This document shows, in pieces, positions 8,389 to 16,991 of a stretch of DNA of 47,483 bases. A model generated the notes under the pieces. It was not told the origin of the DNA. It searched no databases and saw nothing but the letters and a program-made list of their open reading frames with translations. How positions within the stretch are numbered: the stretch's first letter is position 1; every line of letters starts with the position of its first letter. This DNA comes from Aeoliella straminimaris (GTDB taxonomy: Bacteria; Planctomycetota; Planctomycetia; Pirellulales; Lacipirellulaceae), in NCBI RefSeq assembly GCF_024054565.1, contig NZ_JAMXLR010000012.1:1-47483 (forward strand), written 5' to 3'. The translations under genes and the position numbers were made by a program.

Positions 8389-8592
8389 ATGTCGGTCGCA
8401 AAGGTCACAGAAATCACCGCGTCGTCTACCAAGAGCTTTGAGGATGCGATCCAGCAAGGCATCGCACGTACGGAGAAGACGCTCGACAAAGTGAAAGGGG
8501 CATGGATTCAGGAGCAAACAATCGAAGTTGAGGATGGCAAGATTTCAGAGTATCGCGTCAATATGAAGGTTACTTTCGTCCTGAAAGATTAG
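8389..8592 (+). CDS. Dodecin family flavin-binding protein
   Basis: This 67-residue protein has the full dodecin pattern: VAKVTEITASSTKSFEDAI (N-terminal strand and helix), the Trp of GAWIQEQTIEVEDGKI, and the closing strand YRVNMKVTFVLKD. Dodecins assemble into hollow dodecamers that bind dimers of flavin (or related cofactors) between Trp side chains and store or buffer them in the cytoplasm. Length and start match the family. A strong Shine-Dalgarno sequence (AAAGGAG, about 8 bases before the ATG) supports the start. It is a single gene; the next gene is on the other strand. Confidence 0.93.
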   Translation: MSVAKVTEITASSTKSFEDAIQQGIARTEKTLDKVKGAWIQEQTIEVEDGKISEYRVNMKVTFVLKD

Positions 8593-8708
8593 CCGACGTC
8601 CAAATCAAGCAGAGCCTTTCCCTAACCGGCACGATACCCAATGATGCCGTGGGGAGATCGCTGATGCAAACTCCGCAGATGGGAACCCTGATCGCAGGTC
8701 TCCCTGCG

Positions 8709-9860
8709 CTATCGTCGTGCCTGCATTTGAAGCTGGTTGAGCAACTCCGTTCTGGAGTATCGCAACTCGGCGAAGCGGCGCATCCAAAGATCCATTTCCA
8801 CCGAGGAAGGCGTCTTGCCGATGACCTCGGTGAAGGCACGTTGAACCCAAGCAAAGTCGTTTGCTCCCATTCGATCAAAGAACTCCTGGGTACCCATCAA
8901 CTCGAGTGGCAGTCGCTGCATCCGATACTGGAGATCAGGGGTTTGGTACCAGGCGGCCAGTTCCACAGAGGTTGGCATCCGGCCCAAGTAACGTCTGTAG
9001 GCGTTCTCTATCTGTCCGGAGTAGCTATCCACAGGATTGTATCCAGCGGCAACAACGCCACCCGACGAATAGGAAGTCGGACGGAGTTCCAGGCGGACCG
9101 AATTCGGATAGCCCTGGGTTAACACAAAAGGAGGCTGCGCTGTGTCGTAGACGGTACGCCCGCCGGAAGTGACGTAGGCCCGAAGCCGATAGCTATCGTT
9201 CGGCGAAATGTAGTTGGGGTCGTAGTTCAAGCTGAATGGAATCTCACCAAGGTTGAAGCTCGACAGGCGGAAAGAATACTGTCCGTTGCGAACGGCCTGA
9301 TAGGGTCGGCTGACATTCTCCAGTCGAACAGTCACAACGGAGTTTTGAGGAAGACTTCCACCCCGGACCAAAAGTGTGCCTGACAACCCGCCTCGCTGGT
9401 CGTCGAGTTGGACGTTGAGGGCCCGGAGCTGGCTGTTGCGACGGTATTGCACGAGCATCAGTACACGTCCCGACGAATCGGCGTGATGATTGAGCTCTTC
9501 AGCAAGATCGTAGATCTTATTTCCCACACGGCCAACCTGGTCTCCGTCTACGGAGACAATAACGTCGCCAGGCGAGAGGCCCAGGCGAGCAGCGGGAGAA
9601 TTCGCGGTGACTTGCCGCACGACGACACCGGTGTCGGTATTGTCACCCGTCACTCCCAGTCGCCAGCCAGTGTTCGCGCCGGAGTTGCCGATCCCAATAC
9701 CACCGTTCCAATTACGATCCCAATCGGCAGAGGAAGACGTTGGAGACATCTGATCGCCCCAACTTGCCCAACTGCTTGCATGACACTGAGTGGGCAAGAG
9801 GGGAAGTGATAGGCACAAGCAAGCAAGGCAACTAAGGCATTGGGTTCGAAAAGCAAACAT
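8709..9860 (-). CDS. Exported PDZ - YbaY/YscW - tandem-repeat fusion protein
   Basis: A 383-residue protein with three parts. After a signal peptide (residues 1-28, CHASS) and a Gly/Asn-rich linker comes a PDZ domain (about 66-150; GVVVRQVTANSPAARLGL and GDVIVSVDG are the ligand-groove signatures). Next is a YbaY/YscW-type beta domain (about 159-260; SLPQNSVVTVRLENVS and IPFSLNYDP). The end (about 285-380) holds two copies of a helical unit with YLGRMPTSVE / VIGKTPSSVE, resembling DUF4214-type repeats. I chose the start at 9860 because AAAGGA precedes it and the signal peptide begins there; an upstream in-frame start would add 21 residues. No protease domain is present, so it is probably an envelope adaptor. 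Confidence 0.75.
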   Translation of the reverse strand: MFAFRTQCLSCLACLCLSLPLLPTQCHASSWASWGDQMSPTSSSADWDRNWNGGIGIGNSGANTGWRLGVTGDNTDTGVVVRQVTANSPAARLGLSPGDVIVSVDGDQVGRVGNKIYDLAEELNHHADSSGRVLMLVQYRRNSQLRALNVQLDDQRGGLSGTLLVRGGSLPQNSVVTVRLENVSRPYQAVRNGQYSFRLSSFNLGEIPFSLNYDPNYISPNDSYRLRAYVTSGGRTVYDTAQPPFVLTQGYPNSVRLELRPTSYSSGGVVAAGYNPVDSYSGQIENAYRRYLGRMPTSVELAAWYQTPDLQYRMQRLPLELMGTQEFFDRMGANDFAWVQRAFTEVIGKTPSSVEMDLWMRRFAELRYSRTELLNQLQMQARR

Positions 9861-10012
9861 TGTGGAAATCCTTTTGCGATCTGGGTCTGCGCCAATGTTG
9901 AGTGCAACTGGCGTCGCCTGCACGCGGTGAAAGTTATTGTGACTTAAGATAGAGATATTGCCGGCGGCTATGATCGAGTAGACTCTCTGGCACGCTCATT
10001 CGGAACATCGAT

Positions 10013-11107
10013 CTATCTCAGATCATGGCCCGCGGAGGCGGTGTTGGAGGAGTCCTGAGGCGGAGTTTTCTCGAGCTTATTTAACTTCTCCAACTCTGCT
10101 CGCAACGTGGGTGGGGCAAAGGGATAGAAGCCGGAGAGGATCGCCTGCGTTTGACCAGCCTGGGCGAGCGCGTATCGCACGAACTCGCGGTTCGCGGCCG
10201 CCTTCTCCCCTGTCTGATCTGCGTCCAGAACGAGTACCATGGGACGCGTAATGGGATAGCGACCCATCAGCACATCGCGATCGGTGTCTTCTATCACTTC
10301 CGACTGCTCCCGCAGGTGCAGGCGCTTTACTGCCTCTCTGACGCAGTTAAAGTCAACAATGGCAATGGCATTTGGGTTTTCGGCCACTGCTTGGATGACA
10401 TCACAGTTGGACTCCAAGTACTTTTCCTCATTCCGCAGACGATGGGAGTGGAACAGAAACTTTTCAATAAAGGTCCTGGTGCCACTTGCCTTTGTTCGAC
10501 CAATAATCTGCACCGGTTGGCTGGCTAAGTCTCCCTCAATGCCAAGGGTGCTCCAGTTCACAGAGTTCGCTGGGTCTTCGGCACAGAACAGTTCCACCAG
10601 CTGTTGATAACTCACCTCCTCAACTGGATTGTCTTTATGCACAAACACGCCGAGTGCATCTCTGGCGACGTGAATAGCGACCGGCCTTTTCAGCCCCTCC
10701 GCCTTGAGTTTCGCCAGATCCTCCTTGGTGACGGGGCGCGACAGCATGCCAATGCTACCCGGATTCTTGAGCAGTCGATCAAAGACCGTTTCTGATCCTT
10801 CCGCCGAAATAATGACTTGCGCCTCCGGATGGAACTTTTTGAATCCGAGGGCCCAGCCGTGAGCGAGCGAATCCATAGTGGTGGACCCGAAGATGTCGAC
10901 CTCCGACGAGACTTCCCCCTGCGGCAGGTAAGGGTCGATCGAGTCGAGCAGAGAGCGAATCTCTTCCACGGACAGGTCGTCCGGCGAGTCTTGGGGCTGC
11001 TCAGTGGGTGGAGTGGCCGGAGCCTCTTCGGCTCGGGCCAACTGGCCGACGAATGCTGCGCCAGCAGCAAGTAAAGCAGCGTACAGATAATTGCGAATCG
11101 ATGGCAT
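10013..11107 (-). CDS. PstS-like periplasmic substrate-binding protein
   Basis: This 364-residue protein has a signal peptide (about 1-26, ending ARA), an acidic Pro-rich spacer and then a phosphate-type binding-protein domain: DIFGSTTMDSLAHGW, ISAEGSETVFDRLL, IGMLSRPVTKEDL, GRTKASGTRTFIEKF. This layout (Ser-Thr loop, SRxxxxEE-like segment, SGTR loop) is that of PstS and the related PBP-like family that binds phosphate or another oxyanion. The start is secured by a perfect GGGAGG. No permease or ATPase genes are adjacent, so it is either an orphan binding protein or a ligand-presenting partner of the receptor gene that diverges from it 224 bp away. Confidence 0.85.
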   Translation of the reverse strand: MPSIRNYLYAALLAAGAAFVGQLARAEEAPATPPTEQPQDSPDDLSVEEIRSLLDSIDPYLPQGEVSSEVDIFGSTTMDSLAHGWALGFKKFHPEAQVIISAEGSETVFDRLLKNPGSIGMLSRPVTKEDLAKLKAEGLKRPVAIHVARDALGVFVHKDNPVEEVSYQQLVELFCAEDPANSVNWSTLGIEGDLASQPVQIIGRTKASGTRTFIEKFLFHSHRLRNEEKYLESNCDVIQAVAENPNAIAIVDFNCVREAVKRLHLREQSEVIEDTDRDVLMGRYPITRPMVLVLDADQTGEKAAANREFVRYALAQAGQTQAILSGFYPFAPPTLRAELEKLNKLEKTPPQDSSNTASAGHDLR

Positions 11108-11331
11108 GATGGCCTCCCTGAGGAACTTATTTGAACTGGAAATCTAACCCAAGGCTCCCCACTCACCAACACCAGTTTCATGGACTTCTTCGTACGGTTC
11201 ACCGCCATCTCAGGAGGTGCGTACTACTCGCGAACGCCAATGTTCTAGACGACCGGCCATTAGTATTGACAGCCACCACGTTTCACTCAACCATCTCTCG
11301 ACTTGCCACCTAATAAACGGGATGACCTGCG
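11108..11331. promoter_or_regulatory. Divergent control region between binding protein and receptor genes
   Basis: This 224-bp spacer separates two genes that start in opposite directions, so it must hold both promoters unless they lie further inside. It is compatible with joint regulation of the PstS-like protein and the receptor/channel pair. I could not make out confident -35/-10 boxes or an operator palindrome. Confidence 0.4.
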
Positions 11332-13449
11332 ATGTTCAGATTCTTTTCCAACAAGATCAGCATTCAAAGCAAACTGACAGTTCTCGTTCTCTTTGCAACA
11401 ACTACCGCGGCAGTGGTCGTGGGGTGGATTGCTTTCGATCTCGGCAAACGGTCCCTGACTGCCAAGGTTGCAGATCAACTTAACGCGACCCGCGTGACTC
11501 GAGGTGCTGAAGTTGAGAATTATTTAAAGCTCTACTGCAATCAGGTCCAAACACTGACGGAAAGCGACAACATTGTCGAGTACATGCGTGAGTTCCGCCA
11601 ATCCTTCGAAGAACTCCAGAGTCACGCCATCAGTCAACAGCAAAGGGAGACTTTACTCGAGTACTATCGCCAAAAAGTCATCCCGCAACTGGCCAAGCAC
11701 ATGGAAGGCAAACCGCTTCCTGAGCAGATGCTTCCAGCTACCGAAGCCGGCCAATACCTGCAATACGCGTTCTTGTCGCAGAACGCTCACGCGCCATCCG
11801 AACAAGATCGCCTAGAAACTCCTGTCGATACGAGCAATTACGGCATTATTCACGCCCACAATCACGCTAAAGTTGCGAGTCTCGTCGATCACCTAGAGTA
11901 CTACGATTTCATGCTTGTGGATGCCGACACAACCAACGTCGTCTATTCATTTCGCAAGGAAATTGATTTTGGCGCTAAGCTGAACGACGGTTTACTATCG
12001 CGAACGAAGCTTTGCCAGGCAATCGAACGCCTACGTCGCAATCGAGACAAGTACTCCGTCGAGTTGATTGACTTTGAATCGTATCGCCCATCACTGGGAC
12101 GCCCTGCAGCTTTCGTTGCGAGTCCAATCTTCGATGGTGTAGATATGATTGGTGTATTGGTTCTGCAAATGCCCGTTGAACAGATTAACGACCTGCTCAC
12201 CAACAAGACCGATTGGAGAGCAGCAGGTCTGGGAAGCACGGGCGAGGCGCTGCTCGTGGGCGATGATTACCTATTGAGATCCGAATCACGATTCCAGATC
12301 GAATCTCCTGAAAGACTACTGCTCGCTCTTCAGAAGAATGGGCTATCCCAACGTGAGCTTGATCGCATCAAACACTTTAAGACGCTGATCATGAACACGC
12401 CGATTCACACGGAAGCCGTCGAGAACGCGAGGCTTGGGCGATCTGGCTTTGGGGAAATGGTCGACTATCGCGGCAACTCGGTATTGATTTCCTATGGCTC
12501 GTTGAACGTGGGAGACTTGGACTGGAACATCGTGGCCAAAATCGACGTGGATGAGGCCTACCAGCCAATCTACCGCCTCGGGCGATATCTGCTCATCACA
12601 ATCACCTGCATCGGAATGTGCGTTTGCCTGCTCACTACATTCGCCTCCGCACGGCTACTGCAGCCATTGAACCGAATTATGGACGGTGTACACAGAGTCG
12701 CCGATGGCAGTGTTGACGTGGAAGTTCCCGTCGTTGGCAATGACGAGTTTGCACAGTTGGCCGTGGCGTTCAACGACATGGCGCAAAAGCTGGGCCACAA
12801 TAAGGACCTGCTTCAGCAGAAGATCCTCCAGAACGACCAACTGTTGATAAGCATGTTACCACAGCCGGCTGTGCAACGACTGAAGCATGGCCTTCGCCAA
12901 GAACCGGACCTGTTTCCCTCCGTGTCACTATTGTGGATTGAGTTGCAGGGATGCGAGACGCTGTCTGAGGACCGGAGCGACCAGCAGAATCTCCTAATTT
13001 ACAGCGAACTGATAGACGCTCTGGATGAATTGGCAGAAGCATCAGGAGTCGAGAAAGTCGGAAGCTCCTGGGGCAATTACGTTGCAGTCTGTGGATTGTC
13101 CGAGGAGAGAGTCGACCATCTGCATCGACTGGCTGATTATGCCTGCGAAGTGATTTGCATGGTTCACCGGTTCAACCTGCAGCACGAGACAGATTTGGAA
13201 GCACGTTTGGGGCTCAGTACGGGCCCGGTCGTTGGTGCGCTGGTTGGACGCAGTCGATTTGTCTACGAGTTGTGGGGAACGACAGCCATCCAATGCCATC
13301 GTTTTGCTACCTCCGGCTCTAAAAGTACGATCCGGGTCACCGCCGATACCTATGAGCAGTTGCGAGACGTCGCATCCGTGCAGGACGTCTTGGAAGTCGT
13401 TGTTACTCCTATGTCGATCGATCCTCCCATTCAATCTGCCGCAGCATAG
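11332..13449 (+). CDS. Membrane receptor with cyclase-like domain that has lost catalytic residues
   Basis: A 705-residue protein. It has TM1 (about 15-37), a large extracytoplasmic sensor of about 380 residues with dCache-like features, TM2 (about 419-440), a HAMP domain (PLNRIMDGVHRVADG...), a short coiled coil and a class III nucleotide cyclase homology domain (about 520-690). In that domain the first metal Asp is Glu (LLWIELQG), the Lys-x-x-Gly-Asp region reads VGSSWGNYVAVCG (substrate Lys and second metal Asp lost), and the WGDTVN-type motif is WGTTAIQ (substrate Asp and transition-state Asn lost); only the Arg is kept. It is probably a signal-relaying pseudo-cyclase. It lies 38 bp upstream of an MscS-type channel gene, likely in one operon. 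Confidence 0.85.
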   Translation: MFRFFSNKISIQSKLTVLVLFATTTAAVVVGWIAFDLGKRSLTAKVADQLNATRVTRGAEVENYLKLYCNQVQTLTESDNIVEYMREFRQSFEELQSHAISQQQRETLLEYYRQKVIPQLAKHMEGKPLPEQMLPATEAGQYLQYAFLSQNAHAPSEQDRLETPVDTSNYGIIHAHNHAKVASLVDHLEYYDFMLVDADTTNVVYSFRKEIDFGAKLNDGLLSRTKLCQAIERLRRNRDKYSVELIDFESYRPSLGRPAAFVASPIFDGVDMIGVLVLQMPVEQINDLLTNKTDWRAAGLGSTGEALLVGDDYLLRSESRFQIESPERLLLALQKNGLSQRELDRIKHFKTLIMNTPIHTEAVENARLGRSGFGEMVDYRGNSVLISYGSLNVGDLDWNIVAKIDVDEAYQPIYRLGRYLLITITCIGMCVCLLTTFASARLLQPLNRIMDGVHRVADGSVDVEVPVVGNDEFAQLAVAFNDMAQKLGHNKDLLQQKILQNDQLLISMLPQPAVQRLKHGLRQEPDLFPSVSLLWIELQGCETLSEDRSDQQNLLIYSELIDALDELAEASGVEKVGSSWGNYVAVCGLSEERVDHLHRLADYACEVICMVHRFNLQHETDLEARLGLSTGPVVGALVGRSRFVYELWGTTAIQCHRFATSGSKSTIRVTADTYEQLRDVASVQDVLEVVVTPMSIDPPIQSAAA

Positions 13450-13487
13450 TACACCCTCTTTGTTTTCCTCTGCAGGATCTAGGTAAC

Positions 13488-14960
13488 GTGTCCCTATTTG
13501 AACTCTCTGGATTGGAAGACCAGTACACTTGGTCGGTGTCCTTGGTTGTCGGCTTTCCCCTTGCCATGCTGGCTGTGGGCGAACTGGGACATCGCCTGCA
13601 TCGACGCGATCACTTTCTGTCTACACCTCTCAAACACTTTCGGTTGTTGGTACTGCCAATGCTGGGAGCCTATTTGTTGCTGACCAAAGTGGTGGGTGTA
13701 GAAAGTAATTCCATCGCTGCGAGGATCGCACTTACCGCCTTGCTAATCGTCTCTATTTACTCGGTACTGTCTCTGTTCAAAGCGGTCGTCTTTCAAGGCG
13801 CCGAAAAAGGCAGTTGGCAACACAAAGTCCCACGCATCTTGACCGATCTGGTTCGGCTAGCATTGGTGACTCTGGGATCCGTATTTGTTTTGTCCGCCGT
13901 CTGGGGGCAGAACTTAGGTCAAATGATGACTGCCCTTGGGGTCGGCTCGATTGTGCTTGGTTTGGCGCTGCAAGAGCCCCTGGGAAACGTGTTCTCTGGA
14001 GTTTTCTTGCTGGTTGAACGCCCTGTCGAACTGGGAGATTGGATGGAGATAGATGGCAAAGCCGGTCGAGTTATTGAGATCAATTGGCGGTCAGTCCATC
14101 TTGTCAACCGGATGATGGAATTAATCGTCGTCCCGAACTCGGTGTTGGCCCAGGGGCAATTCAAGAACTTCAGTCGACCTAAGTCGCACATCTGTCAAAC
14201 AGCGGAAATCGGCTTCTCCTACGATGACCCTCCCAACGAAGTTAAGGAGATTCTGCTCCGTGTGGTCCGCCAGGTCCCTGGAGTCCTCCTCGACCCTCCA
14301 CCGAGAATTCATACGGCGGGCTATGGCGACTATTGCATCAACTACATTATCAAGTTCTATGCGTCCGATTATTCGCAACAATTTGACATTATTGACGAAC
14401 TTATGACTCGGATCTGGTACGCGTCACGCCGCAGCGGTTTGACTATTCCCTATCCAATCGCCACCGAAATCCAAGCAAGCCAGGAGGAAATGACGGAGAG
14501 CGCGAATCGGCTGGATGTGGAAGATCTATTGAAACCTTTGCGAAGTCTGGGGCTTTCCGATGAAGACGAATTGGCACGACGGCTCAAGCGCGTGTCGCTC
14601 CGATCGTTTGGCACGGGAGAAGTCATCGTCGAAGAGGGAGAGCACCTGGCTGGCTTGCACCTGATCGTACGAGGTGTGGCCACGATGTCACTTCGCGGGG
14701 CAGCAGGCACAAAGCTCGAAATTGGAACGCTAACGGAAGGTGAGTTTTTCGGCGAGCGAGCTCTTTTGTCACGGCAAGTAAGCGAGGTGACGATCGAGGC
14801 TCAGGAGGACGTTGAAATCTTACTGTTGGACGGCGATTTGCTGCAATCGGCTCTTCAGTCGTCTCCACGTGTGGCGAGAGAAATCGGCAATGTAATCGAA
14901 ACGCGAAATCGAGACTTGCGCCGTGTACGAAGTGGTGAGCCGAGCCGAGATGTGGCCTAA
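13488..14960 (+). CDS. MscS-type mechanosensitive channel with cyclic-nucleotide-binding-like domain
   Basis: This 490-residue membrane protein starts with GTG behind AGGT. It has about four TM helices. The last is the pore helix, followed by the MscS signature LGLALQEPLGNVFSGVFLLVERPVELGDW; then come the beta domain (IVVPNSVLAQGQFKNFSRP) and the alpha/beta cytoplasmic vestibule. The C-terminal part (about 345-475) is a CAP/cNMP-binding fold with GEFFGERALL at 418-427. The usual phosphate-binding Arg-Ser-Ala that follows is replaced by Ser-Glu-Val (432-434), so nucleotide binding is doubtful. MscS channels open on membrane tension and release solutes in hypo-osmotic shock. A fused sensor domain implies extra gating, plausibly by the cyclase-like receptor encoded just upstream. 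Confidence 0.92.
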   Translation: MSLFELSGLEDQYTWSVSLVVGFPLAMLAVGELGHRLHRRDHFLSTPLKHFRLLVLPMLGAYLLLTKVVGVESNSIAARIALTALLIVSIYSVLSLFKAVVFQGAEKGSWQHKVPRILTDLVRLALVTLGSVFVLSAVWGQNLGQMMTALGVGSIVLGLALQEPLGNVFSGVFLLVERPVELGDWMEIDGKAGRVIEINWRSVHLVNRMMELIVVPNSVLAQGQFKNFSRPKSHICQTAEIGFSYDDPPNEVKEILLRVVRQVPGVLLDPPPRIHTAGYGDYCINYIIKFYASDYSQQFDIIDELMTRIWYASRRSGLTIPYPIATEIQASQEEMTESANRLDVEDLLKPLRSLGLSDEDELARRLKRVSLRSFGTGEVIVEEGEHLAGLHLIVRGVATMSLRGAAGTKLEIGTLTEGEFFGERALLSRQVSEVTIEAQEDVEILLLDGDLLQSALQSSPRVAREIGNVIETRNRDLRRVRSGEPSRDVA

Positions 14961-15375
14961 GGGCAAACTCTGCCTTCCAATGAACTGAGTACGCCCACCG
15001 CTGTGTTGGATTCGGGCACAAGATAGTGAAGAGCACTCCACTCGCTATTCTGATATAGCCCGCTCGATACCAAGTAACAACCGCGCCGAGAGATTCACTG
15101 CTCTCACGATGGGCCGCTGAACTGCGTTAGGCGATAGGCATCCACCTGGGCGACGTCTTTCGTCCGCTCCCACTCGAACTTGCCGGTTCCTTCAAACAGC
15201 CGCCCTATTATGGGTCTTCGAATCGAAGATGTGGCTCTTCTATCCGGTTTTCTGCGAAATACCGCATGCAGTATCGTTGTTTTTGAGTTTCCCAAATGAT
15301 TGCCGAACAAATTCAATCGGCTATACTCGTACGCGACGTCGGTCCGATTTAGACTTTGAGTTTGAAGTGTGTCCG
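14961..15375. other. Spacer between channel and permease genes
   Basis: No convincing gene is present. A minus-strand frame (15104-15316) has the coherent end YRLTQFSGPS but no recognisable domain, and I leave it uncalled. The right part should hold the promoter for the leader ORF and permease. Confidence 0.4.
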
Positions 15376-15468
15376 ATGAATGGCTTGTTATTTTTTACCG
15401 GGATTCTAATGTTGAGCAGTCTACAGGCACAGGCTGTTCCAATGTCGTCGCAAACAGCTTGCTCATGA
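15376..15468 (+). CDS. Putative 30-residue signal-peptide-like leader peptide
   Basis: The ATG at 15376 opens a 30-codon frame whose product has a hydrophobic core (LLFFTGILMLSSL) followed by AQA, as in a secretory signal peptide, and only about 10 residues after it. Its TGA overlaps the ATG of the following permease gene (ATGA at 15465-15468), the arrangement that lets a ribosome re-initiate. It could be a short secreted peptide, a regulatory leader for membrane-targeted translation, or a truncated gene. No Shine-Dalgarno sequence is visible at either start. An in-frame GTG at 15369 in the permease frame is an alternative way to read this region. Confidence 0.35.
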   Translation: MNGLLFFTGILMLSSLQAQAVPMSSQTACS

Positions 15469-16658
15469 AGCCGATCTCATCCGAGAGTTCGTCGTCCCGT
15501 CGATTCGACCGTTCTGTTCAGGATCGTCGCAGCAGTACGGATAGTCAGCCAGCACTGGTGGACGAAGAGCTCGATGCGCCTCGGCCGTCCCTTATCTTCA
15601 GACAGGATCTGCGCTGGATAAAGGCGTGCCTTATCCTGCTTTCTGTCCTGGCGGTATTTCACACGCTGTATTTTGCTCGCGCAATCTTGCTCCCCATTGC
15701 CATGGCCGTCGTCTTGGGCCTCGTGCTAAAGCCCGTTCAAAGAAGACTCACGAAGCTGGGCCTGCCGGGGATTGTCTCCGCGATTGTCGTGTTCGGACTC
15801 TTTACGCTCGTTCTGATGCTAGGTCTTCGCACTATCTGGGAGCCGGCTAATCACTGGATAGAACAAGCTCCGACTAGTCTCCACAAAGTCCGCGAACAAC
15901 TTCGCGGTGCTGCGGGACCGTTAGAGAGCATTGAACTGGCGGAGAAGGAACTCGAAGGATTGACTGCAATGACGGAGAACCCGGAACCCAGCAATCGCCC
16001 CCTATCTGTTAGAGTTGAGCAGCCAGCCTTGGCAAGTCAGATTCTCAACACGACCGGGAGCTTCGCAACCTCTGTGACCATCACTTTGTCTTTGCTGTTC
16101 TTCTTACTGGCGGCAGGCGATCAGTTCCTTGAAAAGGCCGTGCAAGTCAAGAAGTCTTGGCGTGAAAAATGGGACGTAGTGCTGCTCGCCAGAGAAATAG
16201 AACACAAGCTGTCTACGTATCTAGGTACCATCACTGTGATTAACCTCGGTCTTGGTCTCGTCATAGGCTGTGGATTATGGCTTATAGGCATGCCACATCC
16301 TGTGCTCTGGGGAGTGCTCGCGGCGCTTTTGAATTATATTCCGTTCGCCGGGCTCGTAATCGGTGCGAGTGTTGTTTTCATCATCGCAGCTGCAGAGTTC
16401 GACTCGCTCGCCCATGCCCTGCTTGCACCAGCAATCTACCTGGCTGCCAATGGCGTCGAAGCAAACCTGGTCACGCCCTCGGTCCTCAGGCATTCGATTA
16501 GTCTGAACCCTGTGGTCATCATGGTCGCCGTTTTTCTTGGCGGCTGGTGTTGGGGCATTGGGGGAATCTTCTTGTCCGTACCGTTCTTGCTTATCCTTAA
16601 GATCATCTGCGACAGCCACAAGCCGCTTGAACCAGTTGGAGTGTTCCTGGGGCGTTAG
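15465..16658 (+). CDS. AI-2E family transporter (PF01594-type permease)
   Basis: A 397-residue membrane protein. Its Ser-rich cytoplasmic N-terminus is followed by a TM pair (IKACLILLSVLAVF; ILLPIAMAVVLGLVLKPV), the family hallmark, then a long amphipathic segment, and then clustered C-terminal helices with LWGVLAALLNYIPFAGLVIGA and NLVTPSVLRHSISLNPV, both typical of AI-2E/YdiK/PerM-type exporters. Members export diverse solutes (autoinducer-2, Na+); the substrate here is unknown. The ATG at 15465 is preferred because the extension from a GTG at 15369 is poorly protein-like and the ATGA overlap fits coupling. It lies downstream of an MscS channel gene, which hints at osmotic or ion balance. 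Confidence 0.85.
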   Translation: MKPISSESSSSRRFDRSVQDRRSSTDSQPALVDEELDAPRPSLIFRQDLRWIKACLILLSVLAVFHTLYFARAILLPIAMAVVLGLVLKPVQRRLTKLGLPGIVSAIVVFGLFTLVLMLGLRTIWEPANHWIEQAPTSLHKVREQLRGAAGPLESIELAEKELEGLTAMTENPEPSNRPLSVRVEQPALASQILNTTGSFATSVTITLSLLFFLLAAGDQFLEKAVQVKKSWREKWDVVLLAREIEHKLSTYLGTITVINLGLGLVIGCGLWLIGMPHPVLWGVLAALLNYIPFAGLVIGASVVFIIAAAEFDSLAHALLAPAIYLAANGVEANLVTPSVLRHSISLNPVVIMVAVFLGGWCWGIGGIFLSVPFLLILKIICDSHKPLEPVGVFLGR

Positions 16659-16721
16659 GAGACTGGGGGCCGCCGGTTTTAGGTTGTGGATCTTTTTTTG
16701 ACTCGGCCAAGGGGTGTTGCT

Positions 16722-16991
16722 ATGTGCCGCTGGCTATTACGTGCCTTCGCTGGTTTTTATCTGCTAGCACTCGCGGTCTTTCTTGTCGGCACGTTCGGGC
16801 TGTTCGGCAATGAGCGAGACCCTCTATCCGGTGTGTTCCTCCTACCACTCGGCTGGCCATGGATCTGGTGCATCGACTGGGCACCCGTTAGAATTCGCCC
16901 GTGGCTGGCCGCCACCGCACCGGCACTCAATCTGGCGATTCTCTACTTCGCATGTCGTCTTTATCGCGCGCGAAAGCATCGGGCTGACTAA
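16722..16991 (+). CDS. Small membrane protein, unknown
   Basis: An 89-residue protein with three predicted membrane segments (FAGFYLLALAVFLVGTFGLF; GVFLLPLGWPWIW; TAPALNLAILYFAC) and a basic tail (RLYRARKHR). AAGGGG sits about 7 bases before the ATG at 16722, which is why this start is preferred to a GTG at 16686. No family is recognised. It follows the permease by 63 bp on the same strand and could share its transcript. Confidence 0.6.
   Translation: MCRWLLRAFAGFYLLALAVFLVGTFGLFGNERDPLSGVFLLPLGWPWIWCIDWAPVRIRPWLAATAPALNLAILYFACRLYRARKHRAD

Noticed and set aside
11332..14960. Pycsar-like anti-phage pair (cyclase plus cNMP-binding membrane effector)
   Set aside because: The cyclase is a two-TM receptor with a sensor domain and lacks catalytic residues. 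The effector is a full MscS channel. The layout fits sensing better than abortive defence.
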